Assembly (NCBI GenBank): GCA_949358305.1
Contig: OX442314.1
Coordinates: 51,530,581 to 51,594,580, forward strand
DNA length: 64,000 nucleotides
Direction: 5' to 3'
Origin: Strigamia acuminata
Lineage: Eukaryota; Arthropoda; Chilopoda; Geophilomorpha; Linotaeniidae
Position numbers and translations under genes: made by a program. Below, in pieces: positions 29,698 to 40,439 of the stretch (its first letter is position 1; the number at the start of each line of letters is the position of its first letter). Below the pieces are notes generated by a model. That model had not been told where the DNA came from and did not search any database. It saw only the letters and a program-made list of their open reading frames with translations.

Positions 29698-30320
29698 TTC
29701 GGATGCGATCAGACTCGGATAATCAAAAGAAAGGTCGGCACAATTAAGTAGTCGTGTCTAAACTGATTTTTACAAAGAAGATAGCTGATTAAATAGTAGG
29801 ATGGATGTGACTAGTGACGTTGACGAGTCGTTCATAGACTTGTAAGCCAACCAGCGAACGTTCTTCCGAAATGAAGTAATCCCAATCTGCGGGGTGCGAA
29901 GGATTTCCGACACGGGGGCATGAAATAATCATCAGAGACGGTTAATTATTCATTACGGTAACTGGTTTATTTACAAGTTGCAATAAAGGGGGCGCTGTGG
30001 AAACAGCTTCACAAAATAACAGGTAAAAGGTCACTATTGTTGTGATATTTTGATGTTTAATTAATATATACCATGCTTGAGGCTTGTATAATCTTATGAC
30101 CACACACGGCGTATTTTTTTTACTAGTGATAAAATACAAAATTGCTGACAATTTCAATTGCCAGCAAAGCGCGAATTTCTGACCTCTCTGAATAGAGAAA
30201 AAAATAAAATAATAGAAAGGCATTCAAAAAAGTCGTGATACGTCGCGTGTTTTAGGTGTTTTTTTTTTTGTTTTCTGATGTTAATAAATAGAAAAACAAA
30301 AAGACAAACACGAAAAACTC
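29698..30320. other. Intergenic stretch upstream of SGT1
   Basis: AT-rich. Would contain the SGT1 promoter (minus direction), though I see no clear TATA box. No gene is seen. Confidence 0.4.
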
Positions 30321-30590
30321 TTGGTGTCGGGAGGGGATAATGGGACACTTTTTCTGTGGGATTGGAAGACGGGTTATAATTTTCAGAGGGTGGAAGCTCC
30401 CGTGCAACCGGGGTCGATGGAGAGCGAGGCGGGAGTTTTCTCGAGCGTTTTTGACTGTAGTGGGACACGGTTGATCACGTGCGAGGCGGATAAGACGGTT
30501 AAAATGTACAGGGAGGACGAAACGGCGACGGAAGAGTCGTGTCCGGTTAATTGAAAGCCTGATATTTTTAAAAGGAATAAGCGATATTAA
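30321..30590 (+). pseudogene. PLRG1 (pleiotropic regulator 1) 3' fragment
   Basis: The frame encodes the last WD40 repeat and tail of PLRG1/PRL1, a spliceosomal NineTeen-complex protein: [20 protein letters not shown] and [14 protein letters not shown] are diagnostic of this family. After CPVN a TGA (30552-30554) stands where the family has Trp, and the following codons resume the expected KPDIFKR tail to a TAA at 30588. Upstream sequence does not continue the protein, and no other exons are in the window. So it is a 3'-truncated copy with one nonsense change, or the last exon of a gene whose TGA is real. Confidence 0.8.
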
Positions 30591-31598
30591 GGTTAGATTG
30601 AATTTATAATTTAAAAAATCGACGTTGAATTTATTTCGACACTGATTCCCAATAGAGAAATAAAAAAATTTGAACAAAAATTTTTTTTTTCGTTGTATTT
30701 TTTATTTTTACGTGACGGTATCGTCAAGTTTTTTAAAATTTTGTGAAATTATATTTTGGGGTTCCGTAATAACCGCGGAAATGAATGATAATTTCGGAAT
30801 TAGGAAACCAGTGCCACCTGATAGCGAAATCAAAAGTATTATTTAGTTCGAAGATTGATTCTATCATTACGTGTGCCCGTGTTTTACGGAATGTAAACCC
30901 CGTGTAATATAACCGTAGTGATGGCACACGTTTAGAGCAGAGGCCTACCGACCGGTAAGTTGGATTTGGGCGAGGTTGATCTCTCGATGGATTTGATTAT
31001 GTCCAGAAAGTGTGAAATGGATTTTAATTTCAATTTTGCACCGTGCCACCAATAACAATAATATTCGTCGGAAATTGAAACGAGATTAATTCGATTGAAG
31101 ATTGCTCAACATCCGTGTTTTATCGATTGTAAACCCCGTGTGTTATACGCGGGGTTTACAACTGTCATTGCACGTTGGACGCACGCCGACATGTTGGATT
31201 TTGTTGTATTCCCGTTCGTTTTTTCCTCATGAAAGTGCATCAATTTGTTTCATTTATCTTTAATTTTAGCTCGGGTGTTTGGTATTTGTTTTACCGATGC
31301 TCGTGTTTTCTTGGAGCTGTGGTTTTGGTTAAAAAATAGGAATTTTAAATTCTGGTAAATTATGTTCCAACTCAAATTTCTCTTCAATGAAACGATTTTG
31401 AAGTCCAATATTTACGTCATAAAAAGTAACATTTTACGGAATTATTAATTCATTTTTCTTATAATTTGTCCATTTTTAATTCTAGTTTATTTTGATTTCC
31501 GATTCGGCCTTTTGGCCTTTTTGGTTGAAATCCGATACAAATTCTCAAGCAAGTTGTTTGAGTTTGTTTTCATTGGGGGTGTAAAATCCAACTCTCTA

Positions 31599-32056
31599 TA
31601 CTCAAACTCACCATAAGAGACACACCACTAACAACAGTTCCTATTGGCCGCCTATTCACTGGTGTAGGGCTACATAAAAGTAGGCCAAAATACAAACGCT
31701 TGAGTTACGGGAAGCCATTTTGTGTCCAGACATAACAATCAATCTTACATTTGAAAACCAGCTGGAGAAAGCAACCGATAAATTTAACGAACTAAACAAT
31801 CATGTAATTTGAAGAAGTTAAAACATAACACATTGCTTTCAGACTTTTTAAAATATTTTATTACTACATCTAAGTCAATTTACATCTTTTCAAACACCGA
31901 AAATAATCAAAGTAATAAAAATCACAACAAACCTACTTTTCCTGGTAGAATAATACAGGGAGCAGTAAGGAGTAAATAGGCTCGGCCACAGTTTCCGGTG
32001 GGCTCGGCCAATAGGAACTGTTGTTAGTGGTGTGTCTCTTATGGTGAGTTTGAGTA
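31599..32056. mobile_element. TA-duplicating MITE, 458 bp
   Basis: Ends are inverted repeats of about 50 bp starting TACTCAAACTCACC. It is flanked by TA at 31597-31598 and 32057-32058. Removing the element plus one TA gives CTCTCTACTTCC, which aligns with the uninterrupted CTCTCTACCTCC at 55711 in the paralogous repeat. No transposase inside, so it is non-autonomous. TA duplication fits Tc1/mariner-type mobilisation. Confidence 0.9.
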
Positions 32057-32337
32057 TACTTCCGCGTGGTCACTCCTGGATAAACTGATGACCTGACACG
32101 TCTCAGAGGAACCAGAAGAGAGCTCTGGTCATTTTCAAATTTATTTGCTTCATTGTATTGTAAGCCCGCATCCTTCTTGACAGGAATGTGGCATTTACAT
32201 GTGTTTGTAATGTAAGCCCACATTCCTCGAGTAGGTGTGGCATTTACAAACGTTTTAAATGCAGCTAAAATTGTCATTTTGTTGTAGTTCACTTGGTCGT
32301 ATGTTCGCAGCTTGTTTTGCATGATCAGACGTCCGAA

Positions 32338-32440
32338 CTCGCTTGCAGAATGTCCTCTAGGTGCCAAGAACGACGTGCCAAGACGGAGTGGTCAGCTTTG
32401 GCTGGCCGAGCAGTCGGAAATAGTTGCTCTCCATTACCAT
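32338..32440 (-). repeat. Dispersed coding-like repeat S, copy 1
   Basis: Shares a phrase of about 80 bp (TGTCCTCTAGGTGCCAA to GTCAGCTTTGGCTGGCC) with 33885-33970 and 36390-36480. In minus translation all three resemble QLFATAGPAKADQSV...LAPRGHSA, so they descend from one coding sequence of unknown nature. Confidence 0.6.
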
Positions 32441-33060
32441 CAAAGAAAAAGAAATGGTAACAAAATTTCATTTGAAATTCTAGGACTAGACTAGAATGGA
32501 ACTTTGAACATGTATTTTTAAAATTTAATTTTAAGAATTGTTGAAACTTGTTTAAAATTTCTTCAGATGTTAATTTAGTACAGATTTTGTTGCTTTTAAA
32601 TATTTTTGAGGGCTGCGACTCCTTGTTAAAAAAAAAGGAAAAAAGTACACGTGAAACTGCAAAGATCTAGCTAGACTTGTTACTTTTCAATAATACAATC
32701 CTGGTGCATAATGAAAATTTGGAGCCTTCTGACACAAACATTCGTTGTATTTGTGTACTGAAAACGCTTTTGGATAGATTCAGTTAATTCACTTGTCTGC
32801 TTGTCTTGATTGTCTCTATCTTTTTCCCACGTTGTATGGCTAGTTGAAGACAATTATTCCCATCACAATTTCGGGTTAATTTAATTACCGGTAATTAATT
32901 AATTAATTAATTAATAGAAGTTTAGAACAAATCCACAGTTAAGTGGTGTTTTTCCTGGGGTATCCAAAGTTAACAAAACTTCTCTTTCCTGGCTGATCTA
33001 AGCAAATACTTGTTAGGGTTAACTGAAAAACTTAGAAACTATACTCGCTATTGAATGCAC

Positions 33061-33489
33061 ACTTCAGAGTAACTAGGGACAAGTTTCATTGGCGTGGGAT
33101 GCACGGTCACGTAAATAACGACTAGGGACTCCAGATTTGGTCCGGTGGCCTTAAATCATTTGTCTAGGGGTTGGAGTTCCCAGTCTAACCTAACTGCTGC
33201 CAGTGCAGTGAGGAAAATGCATTCCTAAATGAATAGATAAGAATAAATTACTTCAACTAGTTCTTTTTAAATTCATTAATTTTTAATATCTGGTTGAGCG
33301 TTTTTTACTTTTACAATTTTAATTTCTAATCAATCGGTAGTAGGATAAATTTACAAGTTCTCGAAACATTTGTAAAGTAAATAATCTTGAAATTTTTGTT
33401 AATTATACACATTTTAGATGATAACTGGGCGCCCATTAACTCGCCAAAATCGTTCTGAAATGTAAAAAAAATAAAATAGATTAAAATTT
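33061..33489. other. AT-rich stretch, no gene seen
   Basis: Nothing recognisable beyond AT-rich DNA. Confidence 0.4.
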
Positions 33490-33760
33490 TTAATTAAAAT
33501 TAAAATCAAATAAACTTGCGTTGTGAATCGGTGCTTGACAGAAATGGCAAAATGCCGTTGGATACATCAACCCGCCATAAACATGGTAAAATCCTATAAC
33601 TAGCGTATCATCAAGAAGTTCGTACAACCTCTTGCATTGGTTGCACCTAAAACCAAAAAATTAAAGTTTTATAAATGTAATAAAATTAAATACTTACCTA
33701 AAGTTGTGAGGAATAATCAGAAAATGAATTTGAAACAAAACTACGATTCTATCCAAATTT
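33490..33760 (-). pseudogene. Paralog of the block-A two-exon cysteine-rich gene
   Basis: Minus strand: an upstream exon ends at 33698 with a perfect GTAAGT donor, a 51-nt intron ends TTTTAG at 33647, and the next exon (33646-33490) starts CNQCKRLYEL and reads GFYHVYGGLMYPTAFCHFC before TAA. This matches the FYHVxGLMYPTA phrase of the genes at 4034 and 60482, at the same exon junction. Here the His-x-Cys continuation that is cut by TGA in those two copies is readable. The 5' part is not defined. The function is unknown. Confidence 0.45.
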
Positions 33761-33884
33761 GAAAGTAGGAATGGCATTTACAAACGCTTTAGATGCAGCT
33801 AAAATTGTTATTTTGTTGTAGTTCACTTAATTGTATGTTCGCAACTTGTTTTGCATGATCACACGTCCGAACTGGCTTGCAGAA

Positions 33885-34102
33885 TGTCCTCTAGGTGCCA
33901 AGACACCTCTGGTGATGGAGTGGTCAGCTTTGGCTGGCCGAGCAGTCGCAAATAGTTGCTATCCATTACCGTCACGGCGGATGCAGACAGGGGCTGCGTG
34001 TACCTCTGCATCACCCTCATTGGGGAAATTAAAATTTGCTAGAACGTCTTCGGCATGAACATCAAAAAGATCGACATCGAACTGCGGTTCCGGCTCGTAT
34101 AC
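33885..34102 (-). repeat. Repeat S copy 2 with adjacent fragment X
   Basis: Next to S, minus translation gives a fragment X with HAAPVCIRRDG that is similar to one at 42885-43010 (HAAAPVCIYRDV). A TAG separates X from S here, where copy 1 of S has GAG. Presumably pieces of one decayed mobile element gene. Confidence 0.45.
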
Positions 34103-34329
34103 ATTCATCAAAGAAAAAAAATGGTAACAAAATTTAATTTGAAATTCTAGGACTAGAATGGAACATTGAACATGTATTTTTAAATTTTTTTTTAAGAATT
34201 TTTAAAACTTTTAAAACGCTTCTTGACGTTGATAGAATAAAAGAATAAATTGAAAAAAGTGAATACCACATTCATAAAAGAATAAAAGAATAAATTAGAA
34301 AAGTAAATACCATATTCATAAAAAAAATA

Positions 34330-34560
34330 AAAGAATGAATTATAAAAAATGTTGTGGCACTGGAACTGGCATTATCCAAATGCTATGGCATATCAAATCA
34401 ATGGTTGGTCTCGGAGCAGCCATTTTATCACTTCTGGTCGTGATGATGGTGCAGTCGGAAAAACAAATACACGACTGTAGCTTGACTAAATGAATTGTAG
34501 ATAAAAATCCACGTCATTGTCGTGTATCCAAGACAATTTCCCAGGCTTGATCAGTCCGAG
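34330..34560. repeat. Repeat T, copy 1
   Basis: Close match to 36640-36900, from a GAATGAATTA-AAAAATGTTGTGG start through GGTTGGTCTCGGAGCA to the CAGTCCGAGC phrase. No coding function is seen. Confidence 0.7.
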
Positions 34561-34742
34561 CGCAGACATCTCAGAGAGAATTCAAGCACTTAAATTGGTG
34601 GGTTGCTTATCACAGTTAAAAAATTTTTTTTTGATTTATTTATTTCGTTATCTTCTTATTTAATTTAATTTTAATGGAATTATATTTTAACTTAATACAC
34701 GTGTGGTATTTGCTTCTTCACCCAAACATTCAACATAATAAA

Positions 34743-35280
34743 TAGAGACCGGATAAATGCATAAATGCATGCAATATATTTTTATTCAATATAAAGCCAA
34801 AATCGGCTATAAATGCATATTTTCCAAAAATCGGAAATAAATGCATATTTTGTCGTTTTTCCGAAAGAAAATGGCGATTTGTGTCACTTTTTTACGATAC
34901 GTAACGTGTACGTATCAATTTCTGCCTTTTTTAAGAAAAATATCGCGTATGTTTTGTATACGTTTCATGTATCGTTGTATACGTATGATTTGCGTTCGGA
35001 AGTGAGGACTTCGCCAAAAACAGAAACCAGGGGAAGTCACTAAATGTGTAAAATAAAAAAATAAAAAAATAGAAAAGAATGAATTGTGATTACTAATTAT
35101 AATACATTTACATCATGAACACTTAGAAATGGTATTAAGTTGTTATTTAACACCTGTTTTCAATCGTATAAATTATTTTATTTTGCATATTTTTATTTTT
35201 ATTTTGCATAAAATGGAATTTTTAGTGCATATTTTATGCACATAAAACAAATTTTATTTTGCATAAATATCCGGTCTCTA
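34743..35280. mobile_element. hAT-type MITE inside Copia remnant, 538 bp
   Basis: Inverted ends TAGAGACCGGATA, with ATAATAAA (34735-34742) and ATAATAAG (35281-35288) as a 7-of-8 matching 8-bp duplication. The interior is rich in ATAAATGCATATTTT repeats. No transposase. It lies directly at the point where the Copia reading frame stops being recognisable. Confidence 0.8.
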
Positions 35281-36350
35281 ATAATAAGATAAGGTCCATG
35301 GACTCTTGCTCTTGGCATTGAGGTGCTTTCAGTACCGCTTTCAATTTTAAAGGATTCCTGGATCCATTTCACAATACACTCCTCGACATAATCGTCCTTT
35401 GAGTACAAAACTATGTCGTCTACATAGAATACAATGACAGCATCTGAATCCAAAGAATACACACAATTTAGGCCCATCATTGGCGTAAATCCCAGTTCAA
35501 GCAGGAGCTCGTGAAGGGCTTGATACCACATGCGCCCTGCCTGGTGTAAGCCATACAAGGCTTTCAGTAACGTCCAACATTTGTGTTGGTTCTCCGCTGT
35601 GCGAAATCCTTTGGGGACCTCAATGTATTGAACTTTATCAAGGTCGCCATAAAGATATGCGGCCTTGATGTCCAAATGAACATCTCTCCATCCTTTTAAC
35701 ACTACTAGAGTGCAAAAGAAAACCATAACAAGGACGAAATTGACCACAGGAGAGAAAACTTCTGTGAAATCAATTCCTGGCCTTTGTTTGAAGCCCTGAG
35801 CAACTAAACGGGCTCGGTAGCGTTTAACCGCACCAGACTGATCTCTCTTCATTTTGTAGATTCACTTGGTCCCCAAAAGTTGCGTCCTTTCTTGTTTGTC
35901 AATTTCTTTATAGACTTTTCTCCTTTTGAAAATGTCTATTTCCTCTTTCATAGCCCCTTCCTAGTCCTGTCTGTGAAAACCCTCCATCACTTCTTCATAA
36001 GTGGCTTCGTCATAAGTGTCGGGCTCCACAGCACAGAAACCAGCAAATGGTAAAGGCTCTTCCCCTTCCAAAGTTTTGAAGTCAAATAGACTGGCGTCAT
36101 ACGCATAGCCTTCCTCGTTGCACCAACTTGCGACGTCGACACGACTTATTATCCTGTCATTAATGGGTGTACGAATGGGTGTACGTAATGTGGACAATGT
36201 TTACCTTCCCTGCAGTTGTACGGCTCTTTCGAACAGTGTGAATTCGTTTCCTTTGTGTCAAGTCCAATGGTAACAGTTGTGGATGTAAAACCACATCCCC
36301 TTTCTTAGGTGGGTTCCGACGTGTTTGAACATTAGGAGGAAGTGTCAAAT
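35281..36350 (-). pseudogene. Ty1/Copia pol fragment (RT), two Trp-to-stop changes
   Basis: Minus translation from 36350 gives the integrase-RT linker, then the Copia RT start: EGAMKEEID, a TGA in place of Trp before IYKMKRD, ARLVAQGFKQRPGIDF, KAAYLYGDL, LYGLHQAGRMWY and the active site YVDDIV. A TAG (near 35963) also sits where EWKxAM-type Trp is expected, and the TGA is near 35868. Both are single G-to-A changes from TGG. The MITE at 34743-35280 truncates the 3' end. It is an old broken copy, described but not repaired. Confidence 0.9.
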
Positions 36351-36389
36351 CTTCATCATCAGCGGGATAAATGTTGAAAAAAATACCGC

Positions 36390-36900
36390 AGAATGTCCCC
36401 TAGGTGCCAAAACACCTCTGGCGACGGACTGGTCAGCTTTGGCTGGCCCAGCAGTCGCAAATAGTTGCTCTTCATCACTAAGCCTGCTATTTTTGCGGAC
36501 TAAAAACAATGGAACAAAAGAATAATAGAATAAATTAAAAAAGGTGAATACTACATTCATGAAATAATAAAAGAATAAATTGAAAATGTGAATACCACAT
36601 TCATAAAAGAATAAATTAGAAAAGTAAATAAATATCACATTCATAAAAAAAATAAAAGAATGAATTACAAAAAATGTTGTGGCACTGGAATTGGCATTAT
36701 CCAAATGCTACGGCATATCAAATCAATGGTTGGTCTCGGAGCAACCATTTTACCACTTTTGGTCATGATGATGGTAAAGTCGGAAAAACAAATACACGAC
36801 TGTAGCTTGACTAAATCAATTGTAGGTAAAAATTCACGACACTGTCGTGTATCCAAGACAATTTCCTAGGCTTGATCAGTCCGAGCACAGACATCTCAAA
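36390..36900. repeat. Repeat S copy 3 and repeat T copy 2
   Basis: 36390-36480 is the third S copy. 36640-36900 repeats 34330-34560. Between them are short GAATAAATTAAAAAAGTGAATACCACATTCAT tandem-like units. Confidence 0.65.
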
Positions 36901-37404
36901 GAGAATTCAAGCACCATTTGCGATGGAACTGATCTGCTTTCACCATCTACAGAGAGCTGTCTGACACAAACACCACTTTCTTATATTCTGGTTTTATAAA
37001 AAGTGAAATAAATCACGACTTGTATTCGGTCTATCCAGTTTGGCTTTGCGGTAATGTGCTCAAGGAATAGTCGCGCCACCTTCTCAGATATGAAAATTAA
37101 GTGAAAAGTTAGGATAGGAAGAAATGGTTCATTGACAAGGGACATGACTGCTTTTTCGTCGGTCCCCATGTCTGTCGTTGTTGGCTAAGATCAATGAAGG
37201 ACAGTGGTGGAGGAAAGCAGCCAATGAAGGGCGAAAGAGTAATTAGCTAAGCCCAAAGAGTGTTGGACAAATATAAATATATAAATAAATAAAAAGGGGC
37301 AGTGTAAAAACTGCTAAAAATAACGGTCAAACAAGAGACGCCAAAGAGTAAAAGTACTGAAGAATTTGATATGGCATTTTAAATTCTTCGCTCTAAAAGA
37401 GCGT

Positions 37405-38177
37405 GTATGTTTTTTTCACATGGCTTCTCTGTACCATCGTTGCAATAAACGTGCCAGAAAATTCCAAAGCTAAACCTTCGGTAACGCTAAACTTTTTATC
37501 AATTACGGTCGTTCCAAGTGAAGTTTGGTAAATATTCGGAACGCGTTGCCGTAAGAACAATGCGCCAACAATTGCGCCAATGGATTGCAAAGTAATGTAA
37601 ACAAAGCAACAATGCAACAACGCGGATTCCTCCCATGAGAAAACGGCTAATGGATACTGCCGGGTTGATTGGCTCATCTCCACGTTCCTGCATTTCTTTC
37701 AAATATATCTAAATCATTTGATTAATTGTAATTGGAAATTGGAATCATTCATTTCCGTAGTAGCAGGTTCGTTGTCGCTTGCGACGAGATTTAGAATCAT
37801 CTTCACTGCCATCACACCCGACTCTCTTGTTTTTTGCCCGTAGCGCAGCGCGTTCATCTGGACTATCGTCACTATCATCGTCGATAATGATGGCAGCGTC
37901 AGGAATCGGTTGCATTTGAACACGCTCGGTGCGTGTGGCAACCTTCTCAAATTTTCGAATAATTGTTCTGTAGTTCTACTTAAATAATGGCAAAGACAGA
38001 TGTAACGATGCTAGTCACTGCAATTAGGACATAGTCGTCGTAGTCCATAGTGTTCCATACGATAACTGACCCACATGTCAAAATTACTATCATACAAGTG
38101 CCAGCTAATTCAATCATGAAGTTTTTTATGGTCAAATTCTCGAAGCGGGTCGAGTGCGCTGAGCAACATCGGAACAT
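37405..38177 (-). pseudogene. Aquaporin-family fragment, rearranged and frameshifted
   Basis: Minus strand: 38177-37983 encodes a first membrane helix of MIP type (MIELAGTCMIVILTCGS) and ends in a stop. 37702 onward encodes the first aquaporin box, EPINPAVSISRF, then the frame changes and continues as YITLQSIGAIVGALFL and TEGLALEFSGTFIATMV, matching helices 3 and 4. The shift lies near 37640. The loop between helix 1 and the NPA box is replaced by unrelated sequence (37720-37975). The NPA box and helix order identify the family; the copy cannot make a channel as it stands. Confidence 0.7.
37734..37970 (-). other. Exon-like frame with SUMO-interacting motif and basic cluster
   Basis: About 75 codons opening after a CTACAG acceptor-like sequence. 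It contains AIIIDDDSDDSPDE, a hydrophobic run followed by acidic residues as in SUMO-interacting motifs, and SRRKRQR near the end as in nuclear localisation signals. No family is recognised. It interrupts the aquaporin fragment. Confidence 0.3.
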
Positions 38178-38689
38178 GATGCGTAAGAATTCAAGTCCTG
38201 AAAGACGAGGATTTTGGCTCTAAAACGACAAAATTCAATAAATCAAAATATTTTTCATTTTTATTTTCCCACCAATTTTGGAACGAGGTGAAAATTGTGG
38301 AATGGCAATGTGCGTGTGGCACTGAGGACAACTTGTACGTTGAAGAGTTACGATGAACTGCAAGAAATAAAATGAAACCGATCATGTCGTAATTTTAAAT
38401 TTACCGCTATTTGAGATGTGCGAGACAGCAAGGTACCGACGGTGACGTTGTGCCCAGTCTCTATGCTATGTATAATAAAGCAGGGAATAAAACTGGCAAG
38501 GATAGAAGAAACTATGTTGTGGGTCATTGCTATTAGCCATTAGCCATTAGCAATGAAATCGCAAGTTGTGCATGAAAAAGAGGAAGAATTGCAAGCTGCC
38601 CTCAGTAGGCATCTTATATCTGAAGGTAAATTAATATTAGATTTTTTTACAGATATCCAAATTTTACTATAAAATAGACAACTGAGCCT
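38178..38689. other. Remainder of the insert beside the aquaporin fragment
   Basis: AT-rich. A short TTAGCCATTAGCCATTAGCAAT repeat occurs near 38531. No gene is recognised. Confidence 0.3.
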
Positions 38690-38915
38690 GACAACTGAGG
38701 CATTGTTTACATAAAAAAGAAAGAATAAGTTACCAGTATACTAATTTAGATTGTTGTTATGGTCTGCAACTCATCCTGCAACGATGCACCGATCAAAACT
38801 CCCATAGTACTCTAGAGAAAAAAAAATTAATTGTATTTTCCAATTAGAGAAATTTAGAGAATTTAGAGAAAATTCGAGAAAATTAAAGAAAAATACGAGG
38901 CTAAATACTTACATA

Positions 38916-39490
38916 TCAAATTGACCTCTGACAGCCGAGACAATTTGTTGTGGGCACAAGGTGATGATTATGTACTTCAAAATTCATCAGAAGATTTTCT
39001 GCTGCAGGAATCATTCGATCGCAGCCTCTAGCTGTGCATTTAAAAAAAAGATCTGTAATTTTAAGACTAGAACGGCCAGACAAGTCAATGTTAACAATAC
39101 GTGCACAAAACGTGAACTGAAATAATAAAATAATAAACGCCACGTATTGTGCACGCACTGTGCATGCACTGTGTATTTTAGTGCACGTTTTGTGCTCAAA
39201 CATTGATGGATTTGATAAGAAAAAAATTCTTACCTGATGTTGTAGGGTATTTTCAAAAAGTTGTCCTCTGGGGGATCTTAAAATTATCCCCAAATACACA
39301 TTCATAAAACCCAGTGACCGATTATCATACATCTTCAGGTGCAAGTGTGGATCTAATGACTTGGGAAGGCTTTGCATCGCTCTGCACCACACAAACCTTC
39401 AAAGCCTCAGTAACCCAGATAACAGCATGCCGAGTTAGATCAGGCTCCTGTGTATGCCCCGAGGGCACAATCAAGACTTTCGGTACCATA
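38916..39490 (-). pseudogene. FLYWCH/MULE-type transposon gene pieces
   Basis: 38916-39060 encodes the end of a FLYWCH zinc finger (FFKCTARGCDRM...VHNHH). 39330-39490 encodes the segment that normally follows FLYWCH in MULE-type transposases (HTQEP...PSQVIRSTLAPED), nearly identical to part of 57119-57374. In minus sense the order is reversed relative to the intact protein, so the pieces are rearranged or from two elements. Confidence 0.55.
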
Positions 39491-39825
39491 GTTTCAAGTT
39501 TTGTTACTCTTTAGCTAAGGGAGGTTGTATGCATTTCCAATCTACACAGTGCAAGTATGACTGTTGCAATGGTTGTGGCAAACCTTTCACGATGGAACTT
39601 TCCAAGCCAAAGGGGAGGAAAAACACTTAAAAGAAAATGGAATAAGTTTGTAACTTTTTTTATTTTAGTTTTTATTTATTTCAATTATATTCTTTTATAA
39701 TTAAAATGACGGTTTGTTATTTTAATTTACTCCATTTATTCCAGCTGTTGATTTTATCACACGAGAAAACTTTCTACACGTATTGGATAAGGGCATGATC
39801 GTGTGCAAATTAGCTCAACTTATTC
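39491..39825. other. AT-rich stretch, no gene seen
   Basis: Nothing recognisable. Confidence 0.3.
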
Positions 39826-40015
39826 AAAGAAAAATAAAAGAATTAAAGAAATAAAAGAAATAAAAGAATTAAAGAAATAAAAGAAATAAAAGAATTAAAG
39901 AAATAAAAGAATTAAAGAAATAAAAGAAATAAAAGAATTAAAGAAATAAAAGAAATAAAAGAATTAAAGAAATAAAAGAAATAAAAGAATTAAAGAAATA
40001 AAAGAAATAAAAGAA
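39826..40015. repeat. AAAGAAATAAAAGAATT microsatellite
   Basis: About 190 bp of alternating AAAGAAATA and AAAGAATTA units, abutting the MITE at 40018. A short remnant of the same tract (TAAAAGAAATAAAAATACC) follows at about 40280, so the MITE probably inserted into the tract. Confidence 0.9.
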
Positions 40016-40017
40016 TA

Positions 40018-40259
40018 CCGTATTTTACCGAATAAGAGTCGCCCTCGAATTGTAGCCGCGGCCGAGATAGGCGACTTGATATAAGAGCCGCCCTCGAATA
40101 GTAGCCGCGGCTATATACGTTCAATGAACGTAATACTAAAATATTGGCCGCTATTTAAAATAAGAGCCGCCCCCGAATTGGAGCCGCCCCCGAATTAAAG
40201 CCGCAGCTCAAAGTGGCAGTTTTGAATAAGAGCCGCGGCTCTTATTTGGTAAAATACGG
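40018..40259. mobile_element. TA-flanked MITE, 242 bp
   Basis: Inverted ends CCGTATTTTACC...GGTAAAATACGG, extending imperfectly over about 22 bp, flanked by TA (40016-40017 and 40260-40261). Inside are several AAGAGCCGC(C/G) phrases in both orientations that could fold into a long hairpin. Non-autonomous. Confidence 0.85.
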
Positions 40260-40439
40260 TAATATAAAAGTATATAATATAAAAATAAAAGAAATAAAAA
40301 TACCTGGGACAAAAACTGCCAATTGATTTGAAACGGCGATAATCTGAGCTATAATACGTAAGCGGTTGGCGGCCGTGGCTGCAACATTAGCTTGGTCCAT
40401 TGCCATAGATATATAGAAAATTTGTCAGGAGATACTTGA

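Larger units (their letters stand above)
30750..33060. repeat. Repeat P, copy 1
   Basis: Diverged copy of 54890-56030. Shared blocks include the ACGGAATGTAAACCCCGTG phrase, the palindromic GTAAACCCCGTGT/ACGGGGTTTAC core near 31130-31160, and the AAGAGAGCTCTGGTCATTT phrase. The MITE at 31599-32056 is present here and absent from the second copy. Confidence 0.75.
37150..38770. repeat. Composite-unit 3' segment split by a 1.3-kb insert
   Basis: 37150-37403 and 38690-38770 are the two halves of the conserved 3' segment found next to the B-box/RNase H genes (AGAGTAATTAGCT, then GGCATTGTTTACATAA). In the other copies these halves are contiguous. The insert between them carries the aquaporin fragment and a small exon-like frame. 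Confidence 0.7.

Noticed and set aside
39826-40015. Possible CRISPR-like array
   Set aside because: It is a simple A-rich microsatellite without spacers, in a eukaryotic context.
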